In this document: positions 46,293 through 55,217 of the stretch, in pieces
How the letters are laid out: each line of letters starts with the position of its first letter
Position numbering within the stretch: the first letter of the stretch is position 1
NCBI GenBank assembly: GCA_963697305.1
Contig: CAVONO010000028.1
Coordinates: forward strand, 310,001 to 374,000
Direction of reading: 5' to 3'
DNA from: JAACFF01 sp963697305
GTDB lineage: Bacteria; Chloroflexota; Anaerolineae; Promineifilales; Promineifilaceae
DNA: 64,000 nt
Position numbers and translations under genes: made by a program
The notes under the pieces: model-generated
Database searches by the model: none
What the model was told of the DNA's origin: nothing
Seen by the model: the letters and a program-made list of their open reading frames with translations, nothing else

Positions 46293-47486
46293 CTAGTAGT
46301 TAATATCAACTTGCCGTTTTGTCTCGGCCGATTTAAGTATCGCATCACAGACAACGGCCGTCTTGTAGCCATCGACGAATGTTGCGCCGTGCGGGCCAAC
46401 CTCTTTATCGTTGACGATACAGTCAAGCAGGTGGGTGATTTCATGCACGAAGGTATGTTCCCAACCGATCATATGCCCCTGCGGCCACCAGTTCTCCCAC
46501 CAGGGATGGTAGCCTTCAGAGACCAATACGTTGTGGAAACCTTGTGTTTCGCGCGGTTTTTCGCCGACCCAGAAGACTTCCAATTCGTTCATGCGTTCCA
46601 GGTTGAAGCGCACACTGCCTTTCTCGGCGTTGATCTCGAAGACGTTGTGATTCTTGCGTCCGCCGGCGAAGCGCGTGGCTTCAAGGGTGCCAACGGCGCC
46701 GTTTTCGAACTCAACAACGGATACAAAAGCATCATCAACATCCACAACACCGGTACCGCTGCCGTCAAGTAGGGGACGTTCCTTGATAAAGGTCTGCGTC
46801 AGGGCTCCAACCGACTTCATGTCGCCGATAAGATAGTGCGCCAGGTCGATGATGTGCGCGCCCAGGTCACCGAGAGCGCCACTGCCGGCAACGCTTTTAT
46901 CCAAGCGCCAGATCTTCGATTCGTTGTAGTGGGGCATAATCCACTCTTGCAGATAAACGGCGCGCCAATGGTAGATCTGGCCTAAGGCTCCGCTGTCGAT
47001 TAGGTTGCGAATCTGGCGTATGGCAGGCACAAAGCGATAGTTAAAGGCTACCATATGCTTGACACCCGCTTTTTGCACAGCATCAAGCATCGTTTTTGAT
47101 TCCTCAGCTGTGCGCGCTAAAGGCTTTTCACAGAGGACATGCTTGCCCGCCTCGGCGGCCATGATACTCGGTTCGGCATGCACATCATTTGGTCCGCCAT
47201 TATCAAAAAGCTGTACCGTGTCGTCGGCCAGCATGTCGCGCCAATCTGTATAATACCTGGCATATCCATACCGTCTTGCTGCATTCGCGCAATCAACCTC
47301 GTTGCGGCCAGCAAGCGCAGCAAGAACGGGAATGGCTGGCGGTGGATACATCATGTAGGGAATGGTTCTAAAAGCGTTGGAATGGGCTTTACCCATAAAA
47401 GCGTAACCCAACATCCCTACGCCAATCTCAGGGATATCATCGCTTGCCGCCAGACCGGCCATACTGCCAAAAGAAGATTCACTCAT
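46293..47486 (-). CDS. Gfo/Idh/MocA-family NAD(P)-dependent oxidoreductase
   Basis: 397 aa. The Rossmann motif is GVGMLGYAFMGKAHSNAF (~22-39), then CEKPLAR at ~118 (the catalytic Lys of the EKP motif) and DLGAHIIDLAHYLIGD (~207-222) with the catalytic Asp/His. Family members oxidise the hydroxyl of sugars and cyclitols: IolG acts on myo-inositol and LgdA on levoglucosan at C3. It is encoded 12 nt downstream of an epimerase gene. It is the most likely entry enzyme of the catabolic region. Confidence 0.92.
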   Translation of the reverse strand: MSESSFGSMAGLAASDDIPEIGVGMLGYAFMGKAHSNAFRTIPYMMYPPPAIPVLAALAGRNEVDCANAARRYGYARYYTDWRDMLADDTVQLFDNGGPNDVHAEPSIMAAEAGKHVLCEKPLARTAEESKTMLDAVQKAGVKHMVAFNYRFVPAIRQIRNLIDSGALGQIYHWRAVYLQEWIMPHYNESKIWRLDKSVAGSGALGDLGAHIIDLAHYLIGDMKSVGALTQTFIKERPLLDGSGTGVVDVDDAFVSVVEFENGAVGTLEATRFAGGRKNHNVFEINAEKGSVRFNLERMNELEVFWVGEKPRETQGFHNVLVSEGYHPWWENWWPQGHMIGWEHTFVHEITHLLDCIVNDKEVGPHGATFVDGYKTAVVCDAILKSAETKRQVDINY

Positions 47487-47498
47487 TACTAAACTCCT

Positions 47499-48503
47499 TT
47501 AATCCTTGGATTGGAAGGCATCATCAAACAATACATCCGAGGGGGTCAAGTCGAGTTTGCGCACCAAGGCCAGAGCCTCGGGCGCACCTTGTTCGCGGTT
47601 CATATTGTTGTCTTCCCATTCAATGGAAAGCGGTCCTTCGTAGTTGATATCATTCAAAGCGCGGAAAATCTTTTCGAAGGGCACGCCACCACGCCCCGGC
47701 GAAACAAAGTCCCAGCCGCGCCGGCGGTCGCCAAAGGCAAGATGGGAGGCCAGGATACCGTTACGGCCGTTCAGGTTGCGAACCGATTCCTTCACATGCA
47801 TATGGTAAATTCGATCTTTGAATTCGTAGAGGAATTCGACCGTATCCAACATCTGCCAATAAAGATGGCTGGGGTCATAGTTAATGCCGAAGGCTTCACG
47901 ATAACCGATCGCCTCTAAGGCTCTTCCCGTCGTCCAGAAATCATAGGCGATTTCCGAAGGATGCACTTCCAGGCCAAATTTAACGCCTACCTCGTCGAAA
48001 ACATCCAGGATAGGATTCCAACGGTCGGCGAAATCCTGATATCCATCTTCGATCATCGGCGGCGGTACGGGAGGGAATCCGGCTAAGGTATGCCACACCT
48101 TGGAGCCAGTGAATCCCGTAACCACGCCGACGCCCAATGCGGCCGCGGCTCGCGCCGTGTTCTTGATTTCCTCCGCGCATCGCTGGCGAACTCCTTCGGG
48201 ATCGCCATCACCCCAGAGGCGGGAGGGGAGAATGCCCTGGTGGCGCTGGTCAATGGGATGATCGCAGACGCCCTGGCCTACCAGGTGGGTGCCAATCGCG
48301 AAACATTTGAGGTTGTACTTATTGAGGATGTCCCAGCGTCCTTGAATATAACTGTCATCCTCCATGGCCTTGTCTACTTCAAAATGATCGCCCCAACAGG
48401 CGAGTTCCAGGCCGTCAAATCCCCAATCGCTGGCCATCTGGCACATCGTTTCAAAGGGAAGATCAGCCCATTGTGCTGTGAATAGTGTGACGGGTCTTGC
48501 CAT
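47499..48503 (-). CDS. Sugar phosphate isomerase/epimerase (TIM barrel), IolE-like
   Basis: About 334 aa from ATG 48503 (GGAGG, 6-nt gap). The xylose-isomerase-like fold is marked by FDGLELACWGDHFEVDKA, KFGLEVHPSEIAYD, GINYDPSHLYWQ, HVKES and LSIEWEDNNMNREQGA. It is longer than its two paralogues in the window and closest to enzymes annotated next to Gfo/Idh dehydrogenases. It could act as a ketoinositol dehydratase, 3-keto-sugar lyase or epimerase. The metal ligands E, D, H and E are in place. Confidence 0.9.
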   Translation of the reverse strand: MARPVTLFTAQWADLPFETMCQMASDWGFDGLELACWGDHFEVDKAMEDDSYIQGRWDILNKYNLKCFAIGTHLVGQGVCDHPIDQRHQGILPSRLWGDGDPEGVRQRCAEEIKNTARAAAALGVGVVTGFTGSKVWHTLAGFPPVPPPMIEDGYQDFADRWNPILDVFDEVGVKFGLEVHPSEIAYDFWTTGRALEAIGYREAFGINYDPSHLYWQMLDTVEFLYEFKDRIYHMHVKESVRNLNGRNGILASHLAFGDRRRGWDFVSPGRGGVPFEKIFRALNDINYEGPLSIEWEDNNMNREQGAPEALALVRKLDLTPSDVLFDDAFQSKD

Positions 48504-48550
48504 CGTATCCTCCAATTTCTTACAGTGAAAAAAATAAATTTCTACATTCA

Positions 48551-48609
48551 GAAGTTCAACTTTTATCCTTACTACCTGCAGAAATGCACGCTTTGAAAAG
48601 TTGAACTTC
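48551..48609. repeat. GAAGTTCAACTTTT inverted repeat (member 3)
   Basis: GAAGTTCAACTTTT (48551-48564) and AAAAGTTGAACTTC (48596-48609), perfect 14-bp stem with a 31-nt spacer, between an epimerase gene and the cupin gene. Arms are identical to member 2. Confidence 0.78.
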
Positions 48610-48614
48610 TCGGT

Positions 48615-49013
48615 TTAGCGCAGTGAATTCCAGGGAGCCTGATCCGCTACTTCCTCGACCACGTACCCGCCTTCGCCGGCACAGGGACCCAATATGGCCA
48701 GCAACTTGGCGGGTTCTCTGCTTACATTGAAAGAAGCATGTACGACGTTCGCATCGATGAAGGTGGTGCCGCCTGGGCCCAGGATTTGTTTCTTATCTTC
48801 AAGCCACTGTTCTATCGCCCCCGATATGACATAGATCACTTCTTCTTGGGTGGGGTGCTTATGGAAATCGTGCCCTTTGCCAGGTTTCAAAGTCACTTCG
48901 ATGACCGTAAGATCCGTCGCTCCCGTTATTGAAGGGCGACACAGCCAACCCAAAGTACCCCAATCCAGTTGTTCTCGTTCAACTTCGGCCGTTGTAATGA
49001 ACTTGCCTTTCAT
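48615..49013 (-). CDS. Cupin-domain protein
   Basis: About 132 aa from ATG 49013 (GAGGAG, 9-nt gap). The single cupin barrel has motif 1 PGKGHDFHKHPTQEEVIYVI (two His, one Glu) and motif 2 FIDANVVHASFNVS with the last His, so a full metal site is present. Possible roles are isomerase, dioxygenase or sensor of a pathway intermediate; small cupins accompany 3-keto-sugar and uronate pathways. It lies 17 nt downstream of the PEP-hydrolase-like gene on one transcript. Confidence 0.88.
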   Translation of the reverse strand: MKGKFITTAEVEREQLDWGTLGWLCRPSITGATDLTVIEVTLKPGKGHDFHKHPTQEEVIYVISGAIEQWLEDKKQILGPGGTTFIDANVVHASFNVSREPAKLLAILGPCAGEGGYVVEEVADQAPWNSLR

Positions 49014-49029
49014 AATCATTTGCTCCTCG

Positions 49030-49860
49030 CTACATGTGCAGTTGTTTAAACTTGCGCGCCTGCCCTTCGATGGCCGGTTCTGTTGCCAGGCGTTCGATGC
49101 TGCTGGCGCCAAAGAATCCGGCAATACCCTCGGTATTGTCGAGTATAAATTGTGCATCCTGCGGTTCGGCGATGGGGCCACCGTGGCAGAGCACGATGAT
49201 GTCCGGGTTGACCTGCACGGCCGCGTCGCGCATGGCCTGCACGCGCTTGGCGGAATCTTCCAGGGTCAAAGCGGTCTCCGCGCCAATGGATCCTTTGGTG
49301 GTCAAACCCATGTGCGGCACCAGGACATCTGCCCCGGCCTCAGCCATGGCCCGTGCGTCGTTGGGTTCAAACACGTAGGGGCAGGTGAGCATATCCAGCT
49401 TGTGCGCCTCGCCGATCATGTCCACTTCCAGGCCATAACCCATGCCGGTTTCTTCCAGATTGGTGCGCATAACACCGTCGAACAAGCCCACGGTCGGGAA
49501 ATTCTGCACGCCGTCAAAGCCCATAGCCTTAAGCTTTTTTAGGAGCACAGGCATCAGGCGGAAGGGGTCGGTCCCACATACACCGGCCAAGACCATCGTG
49601 TCTTGCACGACCGGCAGCACTTCCGCGGCCATCTCCTGTACAATGGCGTTGGCGTCCCCGTAGGGCAGCAGGCCGGCCAGGCTGCCACGACCAGCCATGC
49701 GATAACGGCCGCTGTTGTAAATAATGATTAGATCCACTCCGCCCCGTTCGGCGAACTTGGCGGAGATGCCTGTGCCCGCTCCCGCGCCAATGATGGGACG
49801 GCCGCCGGCGATATTGCCGTTCAGTCTTCTTAACGCTTCTGCTCTAGGAATAAATGGCAT
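49030..49860 (-). CDS. Phosphoenolpyruvate hydrolase-like TIM-barrel protein
   Basis: 276 aa. IIGAGAGTGISAKFAERGGV at the first strand, LPVVQDTMVLAGVCGTDPF, NFPTVGLFDG and VLCHGGPIAEPQDAQFIL are the family blocks of PF09370-type (PEP/isocitrate lyase superfamily) proteins. These are often fused to or adjacent to UPF0261 proteins, and here it follows UPF0261 copy 2 by 18 nt. The name comes from automated annotation; neither PEP hydrolysis nor C-C lyase activity is proved. It probably works with the UPF0261 protein on one substrate. Confidence 0.88.
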   Translation of the reverse strand: MPFIPRAEALRRLNGNIAGGRPIIGAGAGTGISAKFAERGGVDLIIIYNSGRYRMAGRGSLAGLLPYGDANAIVQEMAAEVLPVVQDTMVLAGVCGTDPFRLMPVLLKKLKAMGFDGVQNFPTVGLFDGVMRTNLEETGMGYGLEVDMIGEAHKLDMLTCPYVFEPNDARAMAEAGADVLVPHMGLTTKGSIGAETALTLEDSAKRVQAMRDAAVQVNPDIIVLCHGGPIAEPQDAQFILDNTEGIAGFFGASSIERLATEPAIEGQARKFKQLHM

Positions 49861-49878
49861 CTTTTTAGTCTTTCTCCT

Positions 49879-51135
49879 TCATAAGTCAAGCTGTTCCAGC
49901 TGATCACAAGCTGGAAAGCGATGCGTTACGGCAGCCAAAAACGCCAGCAGTTGTTCTGTAACAGCCCTGGCGAAGGCCTCGTCGTTGATGTTGTTGTCTA
50001 GTTCAAACACGGGAATGTCGTCGCGCACGTTTTCTTTGATCGCAGCAAAGAGCGCCTCGTTCGCTTCCGGCCACCAGAATTCGCCACCGGGTGAATCGAG
50101 GATGGAGACTCCTTTATTTGGCAGGAAGAAGGCAACCGGCGCGCTAGATTGGTTCGCCTTTTCGGCCAGAATGCGCCCCAACTGCGCGTTTTCTTGCGGC
50201 GTCGTGCGCATCAACGAGACGTTGGGATTCCACAAATAGAATTTACGATCTTTGTACTTGGCGGGAATGGTGTCAGGGGCCCAGAAGTTGGCCATATCCA
50301 CACAGCCGGGGGCGATAACTTGCGGGAGACCTTGTTTAGCCGCAGCATCCATCCGCTGCGGCCCGGCAGAGAGAACGCCGCCCAACAGTTCGTCCGCCCA
50401 TTCCGTCGGGGTGAGATCGAGTACTCCGACGAAGTAACCATCTTCTATGAGGGTTTCCATGGTCCGGCCACCGGTGCCCGTAGCATGAAAAACAAGTGTC
50501 TCGTAGCCATGCTCGTCGAGAATAGCGCGGCATTGGTCAACCAGCTGGGTTGTGTTTCCAAACATGGAAGCGGCGATCAGGGGGCGTTCTTCTATTTGAG
50601 GCACGGCCGTTTCTACCATGCCCACGATGGCCCCCACAGCATTGGCATAGATGCGCGCACTGATGCGGTTTACGCCGGCAACATCAACTACGGAGGGAAT
50701 CAGGACAATGTCTTTTATGCCCACATAAGCGGTGGTGTCCCCTGCAGCCAAGGTACTGACCATCACCTTGGGGAAACCAACCGGCATTTCGCGCATGGCC
50801 GAGGTGGCGATGATTGTGCCTGCTGAGCCGCCCATGCCCAGGATGCCATCGATCTTACCCTGGCTGTAGAGATCTTTGGCGATGATGGCCACGCCCGTGG
50901 TCATCACGTCGATGGCCGTTCCCCGATCCGCTTGCTCGCGTAGGGTATCCAGGGAGGTTCCGCCCGCTTCGGCTACTTGCGCGGCCGTGATATGCGGTTC
51001 AAACAGGGGGTCGCCGACGACACCGGTATTGATGATCAACGACCGGTGACCACGCTGCTCTATGGCGCTTTTTACAAAAGAGAATTCCTGGCCTTTTGTA
51101 TCCAGGGCGCCGATCACGGCGATTGTCTTTGGCAT
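49879..51135 (-). CDS. UPF0261/Tm-1-like ATP-binding domain protein (copy 2)
   Basis: 418 aa. It starts MPKTIAVIGALDTKGQEFSF and has ILGMGGSAGTIIATSAMREM, VFHATGTGGRTMETLIEDG and VIAPGCVDMANFWAPDTIP. The blocks match copy 1 (40721-41959) one by one, with about a third identity by eye. The glycine-rich GMGG(S/A)xG loop is the nucleotide-binding candidate. It is next to the PEP-hydrolase-like TIM barrel, the family's usual partner. The function is unknown. Confidence 0.9.
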   Translation of the reverse strand: MPKTIAVIGALDTKGQEFSFVKSAIEQRGHRSLIINTGVVGDPLFEPHITAAQVAEAGGTSLDTLREQADRGTAIDVMTTGVAIIAKDLYSQGKIDGILGMGGSAGTIIATSAMREMPVGFPKVMVSTLAAGDTTAYVGIKDIVLIPSVVDVAGVNRISARIYANAVGAIVGMVETAVPQIEERPLIAASMFGNTTQLVDQCRAILDEHGYETLVFHATGTGGRTMETLIEDGYFVGVLDLTPTEWADELLGGVLSAGPQRMDAAAKQGLPQVIAPGCVDMANFWAPDTIPAKYKDRKFYLWNPNVSLMRTTPQENAQLGRILAEKANQSSAPVAFFLPNKGVSILDSPGGEFWWPEANEALFAAIKENVRDDIPVFELDNNINDEAFARAVTEQLLAFLAAVTHRFPACDQLEQLDL

Positions 51136-51183
51136 ACCCTACCTCTTTAAACAGTCAACAGTGAATGGTGGACGGTAAACATG

Positions 51184-52032
51184 TCAGGCCAGTTGTTTGC
51201 GCAGGAAGGCTTGGCCTTCGACGGCCAGCGCATCGCTGCTGTCGGCCAGTGGCCGCCAGATGGCGGCGGCGCGGGCGATGCTTTTTACGTCAGGCGTGAA
51301 GGATTCAATGACCACGGGGCCATCATATTGAATGTCCTTCAAAGCTTGGGCCACGCCGTCCCAATCGACGTTGCCGGAACCGGGCGCGCCACGGTCATTT
51401 TCACATGAATGGAGATGGCATAGACGCGGTCCGGCAGCGCGTATCGCGTCACCGAGGGATTTCTCTTCAATATTCATGTGAAAGGTATCCAACATGATGC
51501 GGCATGATGGGTGATCGACGCGGTCGACGACTTCGATGACTTGTTCGGCCAGGTTGATGAAGCTGGTCTCAAAGCGGTTGAGTGGCTCTAAGCCCAAAAC
51601 GACGCCACGATCCCCGGCATATTCAGCCAATGCGCGTAGATTGGGCACCAGGATGTCCAGATCGTGCGCGCGTTCAGCGGCTGTTTGCTGCCAGGTCCGT
51701 CCAACGGCGGCATAGATGGGTCCCACAAGGTTGGTGCCACCGACAACGTCGACGGCATCGATACAGTGACGAACATAGGCCATGCCGTTGGCACGAATGC
51801 TTTCGTCGGGATGGATGAGATCGCGATCAGGGCCCATGGCCACGCAGGCGCTCACATCTAGACCGCTATCGCGAATGATCTCCCGTGCACGGTCGTAATC
51901 AATATCTTCTGTCCCCTCGAGCGGCAACTCGATCCAATCAAAGCCGAGTTCGGCGATGTGGGGTGCCAACATCGCTAACCTATCCGTGGTCAACGGGGAT
52001 ACCCAAACCCAGGTGTTAATACCGAATTTCAT
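51184..52032 (-). CDS. Sugar phosphate isomerase/epimerase (D-tagatose 3-epimerase-like)
   Basis: 282 aa. MKFGINTWVWVSPLTTDR, FDWIELPLEGTEDIDYDRA, LEPLNRFETSFINLAEQV, IMLDTFHMNIEE and HLHSCENDRGAPGSG match the D-tagatose/D-psicose 3-epimerase subfamily, including the Mn2+-ligand E, D, H and E residues. It is encoded just after the ABC transporter ATPase (20-nt gap), so it is expected to act early on the imported sugar, or on the keto product of the Gfo/Idh enzyme. Confidence 0.92.
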   Translation of the reverse strand: MKFGINTWVWVSPLTTDRLAMLAPHIAELGFDWIELPLEGTEDIDYDRAREIIRDSGLDVSACVAMGPDRDLIHPDESIRANGMAYVRHCIDAVDVVGGTNLVGPIYAAVGRTWQQTAAERAHDLDILVPNLRALAEYAGDRGVVLGLEPLNRFETSFINLAEQVIEVVDRVDHPSCRIMLDTFHMNIEEKSLGDAIRAAGPRLCHLHSCENDRGAPGSGNVDWDGVAQALKDIQYDGPVVIESFTPDVKSIARAAAIWRPLADSSDALAVEGQAFLRKQLA

Positions 52033-52052
52033 GATTAGCTCACCTCTCCCAA

Positions 52053-53111
52053 CTAAATGCGATTTCCATCGCCATCAAAATAATGCAATCGTTCTTGTAT
52101 GATATCGAAGCGCACATGCTCACCAAGCTGAATGTTAGTGGCACCAGGAACAAGGCTCAAAACAGTCAGTTCCCCTACTCGAAGATGAACGACTGTCTCA
52201 ACGCCAAGCGGTTCAACCAAGGCGGCTGTACCCTCAAATTCCCCCTCCGGTGCAGGTCTAATATCCTCCGGCCGCACACCCAGCGTAAATGTACCCGGTA
52301 AATCTCCATCCTCTTTTGTTGCCGGCAGTATTAGCGGGCTATTTTCGATATGCATCTTGCCATTTTCGCGCGCCGCGGACACCAAATTAATTCGCGGGGA
52401 TCCCACTAATTGGGCTACAAATATAGATGCCGGACGGTCATAGATATCATTCGGATCGCCAATTTGAACTAGCCGCCCTTCGTTCAAGACGCCAATCCGG
52501 TCAGCCATGGTCAACGCCTCTACCTGGTCGTGTGTCACAAAAAGCGTCGTGCTGCCTTGCGTCTTCTGAATATGCTCCAGTTCCACGCGCATCGCCTCGC
52601 GCAATTTGGCATCCAGATTCGACAGGGGTTCGTCCATTAAGTAAAGACGGGGATCGCGCACAATAGCCCGCCCAATGGAGACGCGCTGCATCTCACCGCC
52701 TGACAGCTTCGCCGTCTTGCGTTCGATCAGATGCGTAATGCGCAATATCTCGCATGTTTCCGTGACACGCCGCTTGATTTCATCTTCCGGCAATTTATGC
52801 ACCGGCGAGCGCAAAGGAAAGGCCAGGTTGTCATAGACTGTCATGTTTGGGTACAACGAGTATTGTTGGAAAACCATGGCCACGTCGCGCGAGGCCGGCG
52901 TCAAGTCGTTGACTGCCTGCCCGTCAAACAAGATCTCGCCCTGATCCAGTTTTTCCAACCCGGCAATCAATCGTAGTGTCGTCGTCTTACCCGCACCCGT
53001 GGGACCAAGCAGCACAAAAAACTCCCCGTCAGCAATTTCAAAGGAGATGTCGTCTACGGCGATGACATCCTTGAATCGTTTGGTGATATTCTTGAGTATT
53101 ACTTCGGTCAC
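52053..53111 (-). CDS. ABC transporter ATP-binding protein, carbohydrate (MalK/UgpC type)
   Basis: 352 aa. Walker A GPTGAGKTTT at ~37-46, Q-loop FQQYSLYP, signature LSGGEMQR, Walker B LYLMDEPLSNLDAK, and the switch His in FVTHDQVEA. A TOBE/OB domain follows from ~235. Its GTG start overlaps the stop of the other ATPase (GTGA), so the two are coupled. Having two different ATPases in one importer is typical of CUT1 systems from Thermotogota and Chloroflexota. It energises the permease pair encoded upstream. Confidence 0.93.
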   Translation of the reverse strand: MTEVILKNITKRFKDVIAVDDISFEIADGEFFVLLGPTGAGKTTTLRLIAGLEKLDQGEILFDGQAVNDLTPASRDVAMVFQQYSLYPNMTVYDNLAFPLRSPVHKLPEDEIKRRVTETCEILRITHLIERKTAKLSGGEMQRVSIGRAIVRDPRLYLMDEPLSNLDAKLREAMRVELEHIQKTQGSTTLFVTHDQVEALTMADRIGVLNEGRLVQIGDPNDIYDRPASIFVAQLVGSPRINLVSAARENGKMHIENSPLILPATKEDGDLPGTFTLGVRPEDIRPAPEGEFEGTAALVEPLGVETVVHLRVGELTVLSLVPGATNIQLGEHVRFDIIQERLHYFDGDGNRI

Positions 53112-54209
53112 GATCCTTCCTCCAAAACTATCGCCTGCTCACTTTGCGGGTCAAAGAAGCGCACCATTTCCGGCTGCAGTTCAAAGCGAATGTCATCACC
53201 TATTGCGTGGCGATGGCCACGCTCGTCACGGATATGGACCATGGCCTCGACGTTTTCTGGTTCCAAGGCGACATGCATCATGTTAAACGCGCCGTGCAAA
53301 TCATTGGCGTAGACTTCCGCGCTAAAATCACCTTTGCCCCTGGCATGCGCAGCCTCAGGGCGGAATCCCAGGATGATCTTATCGCCCGATAACTGTGTGG
53401 CCAGGGCAGCTCGCCAACGATCGGGAACAGCGAATTCATTGTCACCGGGTAGAATGGACACGGCCGTCCTCAAGTGTCCCCTCCAATAAATTCATGCCTG
53501 GACTACCGATAAATCGGGCTACAAACAGATTGGCGGGATCATAATAAACTTCATGCGGTGTCCCCACCTGCTGCACAACCGCATTGGACATAACCACGAT
53601 ACGGTCACCCATCGCCATCGCTTCCACCTGGTCATGGGTCACATAAACCGTTGTGGCTTCCTCGGCAATGTGCAGCTTCTTGATTTCCGCACGCATCGAC
53701 TCCCGGAAATCGGCATCTAACGCGCCAAGCGGTTCATCCATCAGGAACACCGACGGCTTGCGCACCAGTGCCCGGCCCAGGGCCACACGCTGTTTGTCTC
53801 CTCCACTCAGTGAGCCCGGTTTTTGGGCCAGCAAGTGCTTGATTTGCAGCAAATCCACTACATGCTTCAGGCGTTGTTGGATAACCTCTTTCGAAGCCTT
53901 TTCCGCCTCTAACGGGAAAGTGATATTCTTCTCCACCGTCATATGCGGGTACAGGGCATATAGTTGGAAGACAAAGGCGATGTCCCGGTCGGCTGGATTG
54001 CGCCAGGTCACATCTCTGTCACCGATATAGATCTTGCCTCCGCTCACCGCCTCCAGGCCGGAAATCATGCGCAAGGTCGTCGTCTTGCCGCAGCCGGAGG
54101 GGCCCAAGAGGACCACAAATTCTCCATCTTTGATAGTCAGATCAATAGGCTGGACGGCCTGAAAATCGCCAAATCGTTTTTCTACTTGCTTAAGTTCTAT
54201 CTGTGCCAT
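53108..54209 (-). pseudogene. Second ABC transporter ATP-binding protein, frameshifted
   Basis: Walker A GPSGCGKTTTLRMISGLEA, signature LSGGDKQRVALGRAL, Walker B VFLMDEPLGALDAD and H-loop VTHDQVEAMAMGDR are intact up to LEDGRV. A one-base shift near 53460 then moves the frame, and the TOBE domain continues as SILPGDNEFAVPDRWRAAL to the stop at 53108. The shift falls at an ACGGCCGT palindrome (53460-53467). The rejoined protein of about 367 residues looks functional, and a sequencing indel is a good explanation. Confidence 0.85.
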
Positions 54210-54218
54210 AGTTTCACC

Positions 54219-55215
54219 CTATTGCCTGATAGCCCCAAACGTCACACCACGTAACAGGTGCTTGCGCAAGGCGAAAATAACGATTAATACGGGAATAAGA
54301 AATGCTAGCGTCCCGGCAGCAATCGCCGACCACTCGATACCGCCGCGCCCCAGCATAGTAGCGATGGCCGGAGGCGCCGTGCGCGCATTTTGGCTGGTTA
54401 GCATCAGGGCGAAGGCATACTCATTCCAGACGAAGATCAGGCTGAAGACCGTCGTCGCGGCAATACCTGTCGCCGTCTGTGGTAGAACGATCTTGTAAAA
54501 TGCCTGAAACCGACTGTAGCCATCTACCATGGCCGCTTCTTCGTATTCGCGCGGGATTTCGTCGATGAATCCCTTTAACAGCCATACGGTCAGCGAAAGA
54601 TTAAAGACGGTATAAACCAGAATCATTCCCAGGTGCGTGTCGTGCAGACCGACTTGCCGGTACATCAAAAAGATGGGGATCGCAACCACTACCGCCGGTA
54701 ACATGCGCCCGCTGAGAATAAAAAAGAGCAGGTCGCCTTCGCCAGGCACCTCGAAACGACTGAAGGCGTAAGCGGCGAACAAACCAAGTGTCACCGAGGC
54801 GATCGTCGCTCCAAAAGCGATAATAATCGAATTCGTAAGGCGTTTGATAAAATCACTGGGGCCGATTGATGCGCTGGCCACTCTTCAAGGCAACGCGCTC
54901 AAAGATACCCATCTGATCAATATTGGCTTTACCCTCAGCCAGCGCTTCATCGTTTAACTGCGAGCGGTCGGTGAGCAAAAAGACAAAACCTTCAAGAGTA
55001 GGTTCAAATAACAATTTTGGTGGCAGTACAACATCGGTACGTGATTTGAAAGCGGTCACGGTCATGACGAAAACAGGCACGAGAAGAATAATAGCCACAA
55101 TAATGACGACAATTGCCCGGATTTTTTTGCCGAGTTGTGCCCGCGGCTGCACCTTGTCAACGCGGATACCTTCCGTCACCGGTTCGCGCGGGCCGGTTTC
55201 TGCGAATGAGGACAT
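54219..55215 (-). pseudogene. ABC transporter permease (MalG type), frameshifted
   Basis: The start MSSFAETGPREPVTEG at 55215 leads into the first membrane helix (IVVIIVAIILLVPVFVMTV) and a periplasmic loop. The frame breaks near 54870 (between ERVALKSG and SASIGPSDFIKRL). The rest has five helices and the EAA loop EYEEAAMVDGYSRFQAFYKI that docks to the ATPase, ending at 54219. About 332 codons, consistent with MalG/UgpE permeases that have an enlarged second loop. Confidence 0.85.
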
Positions 55216-55217
55216 AA

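Noticed and set aside
43047..48609. CRISPR array from the recurring GAAGTTCAACTTTT strings
   Set aside because: Copies are kilobases apart and arranged as inverted pairs, not as direct repeats with uniform spacers.
53460..53467. Programmed frameshift at the ACGGCCGT site in the ATPase gene
   Set aside because: No slippery heptamer or downstream structure is evident, and other genes are shifted without the motif, so an indel is more likely.
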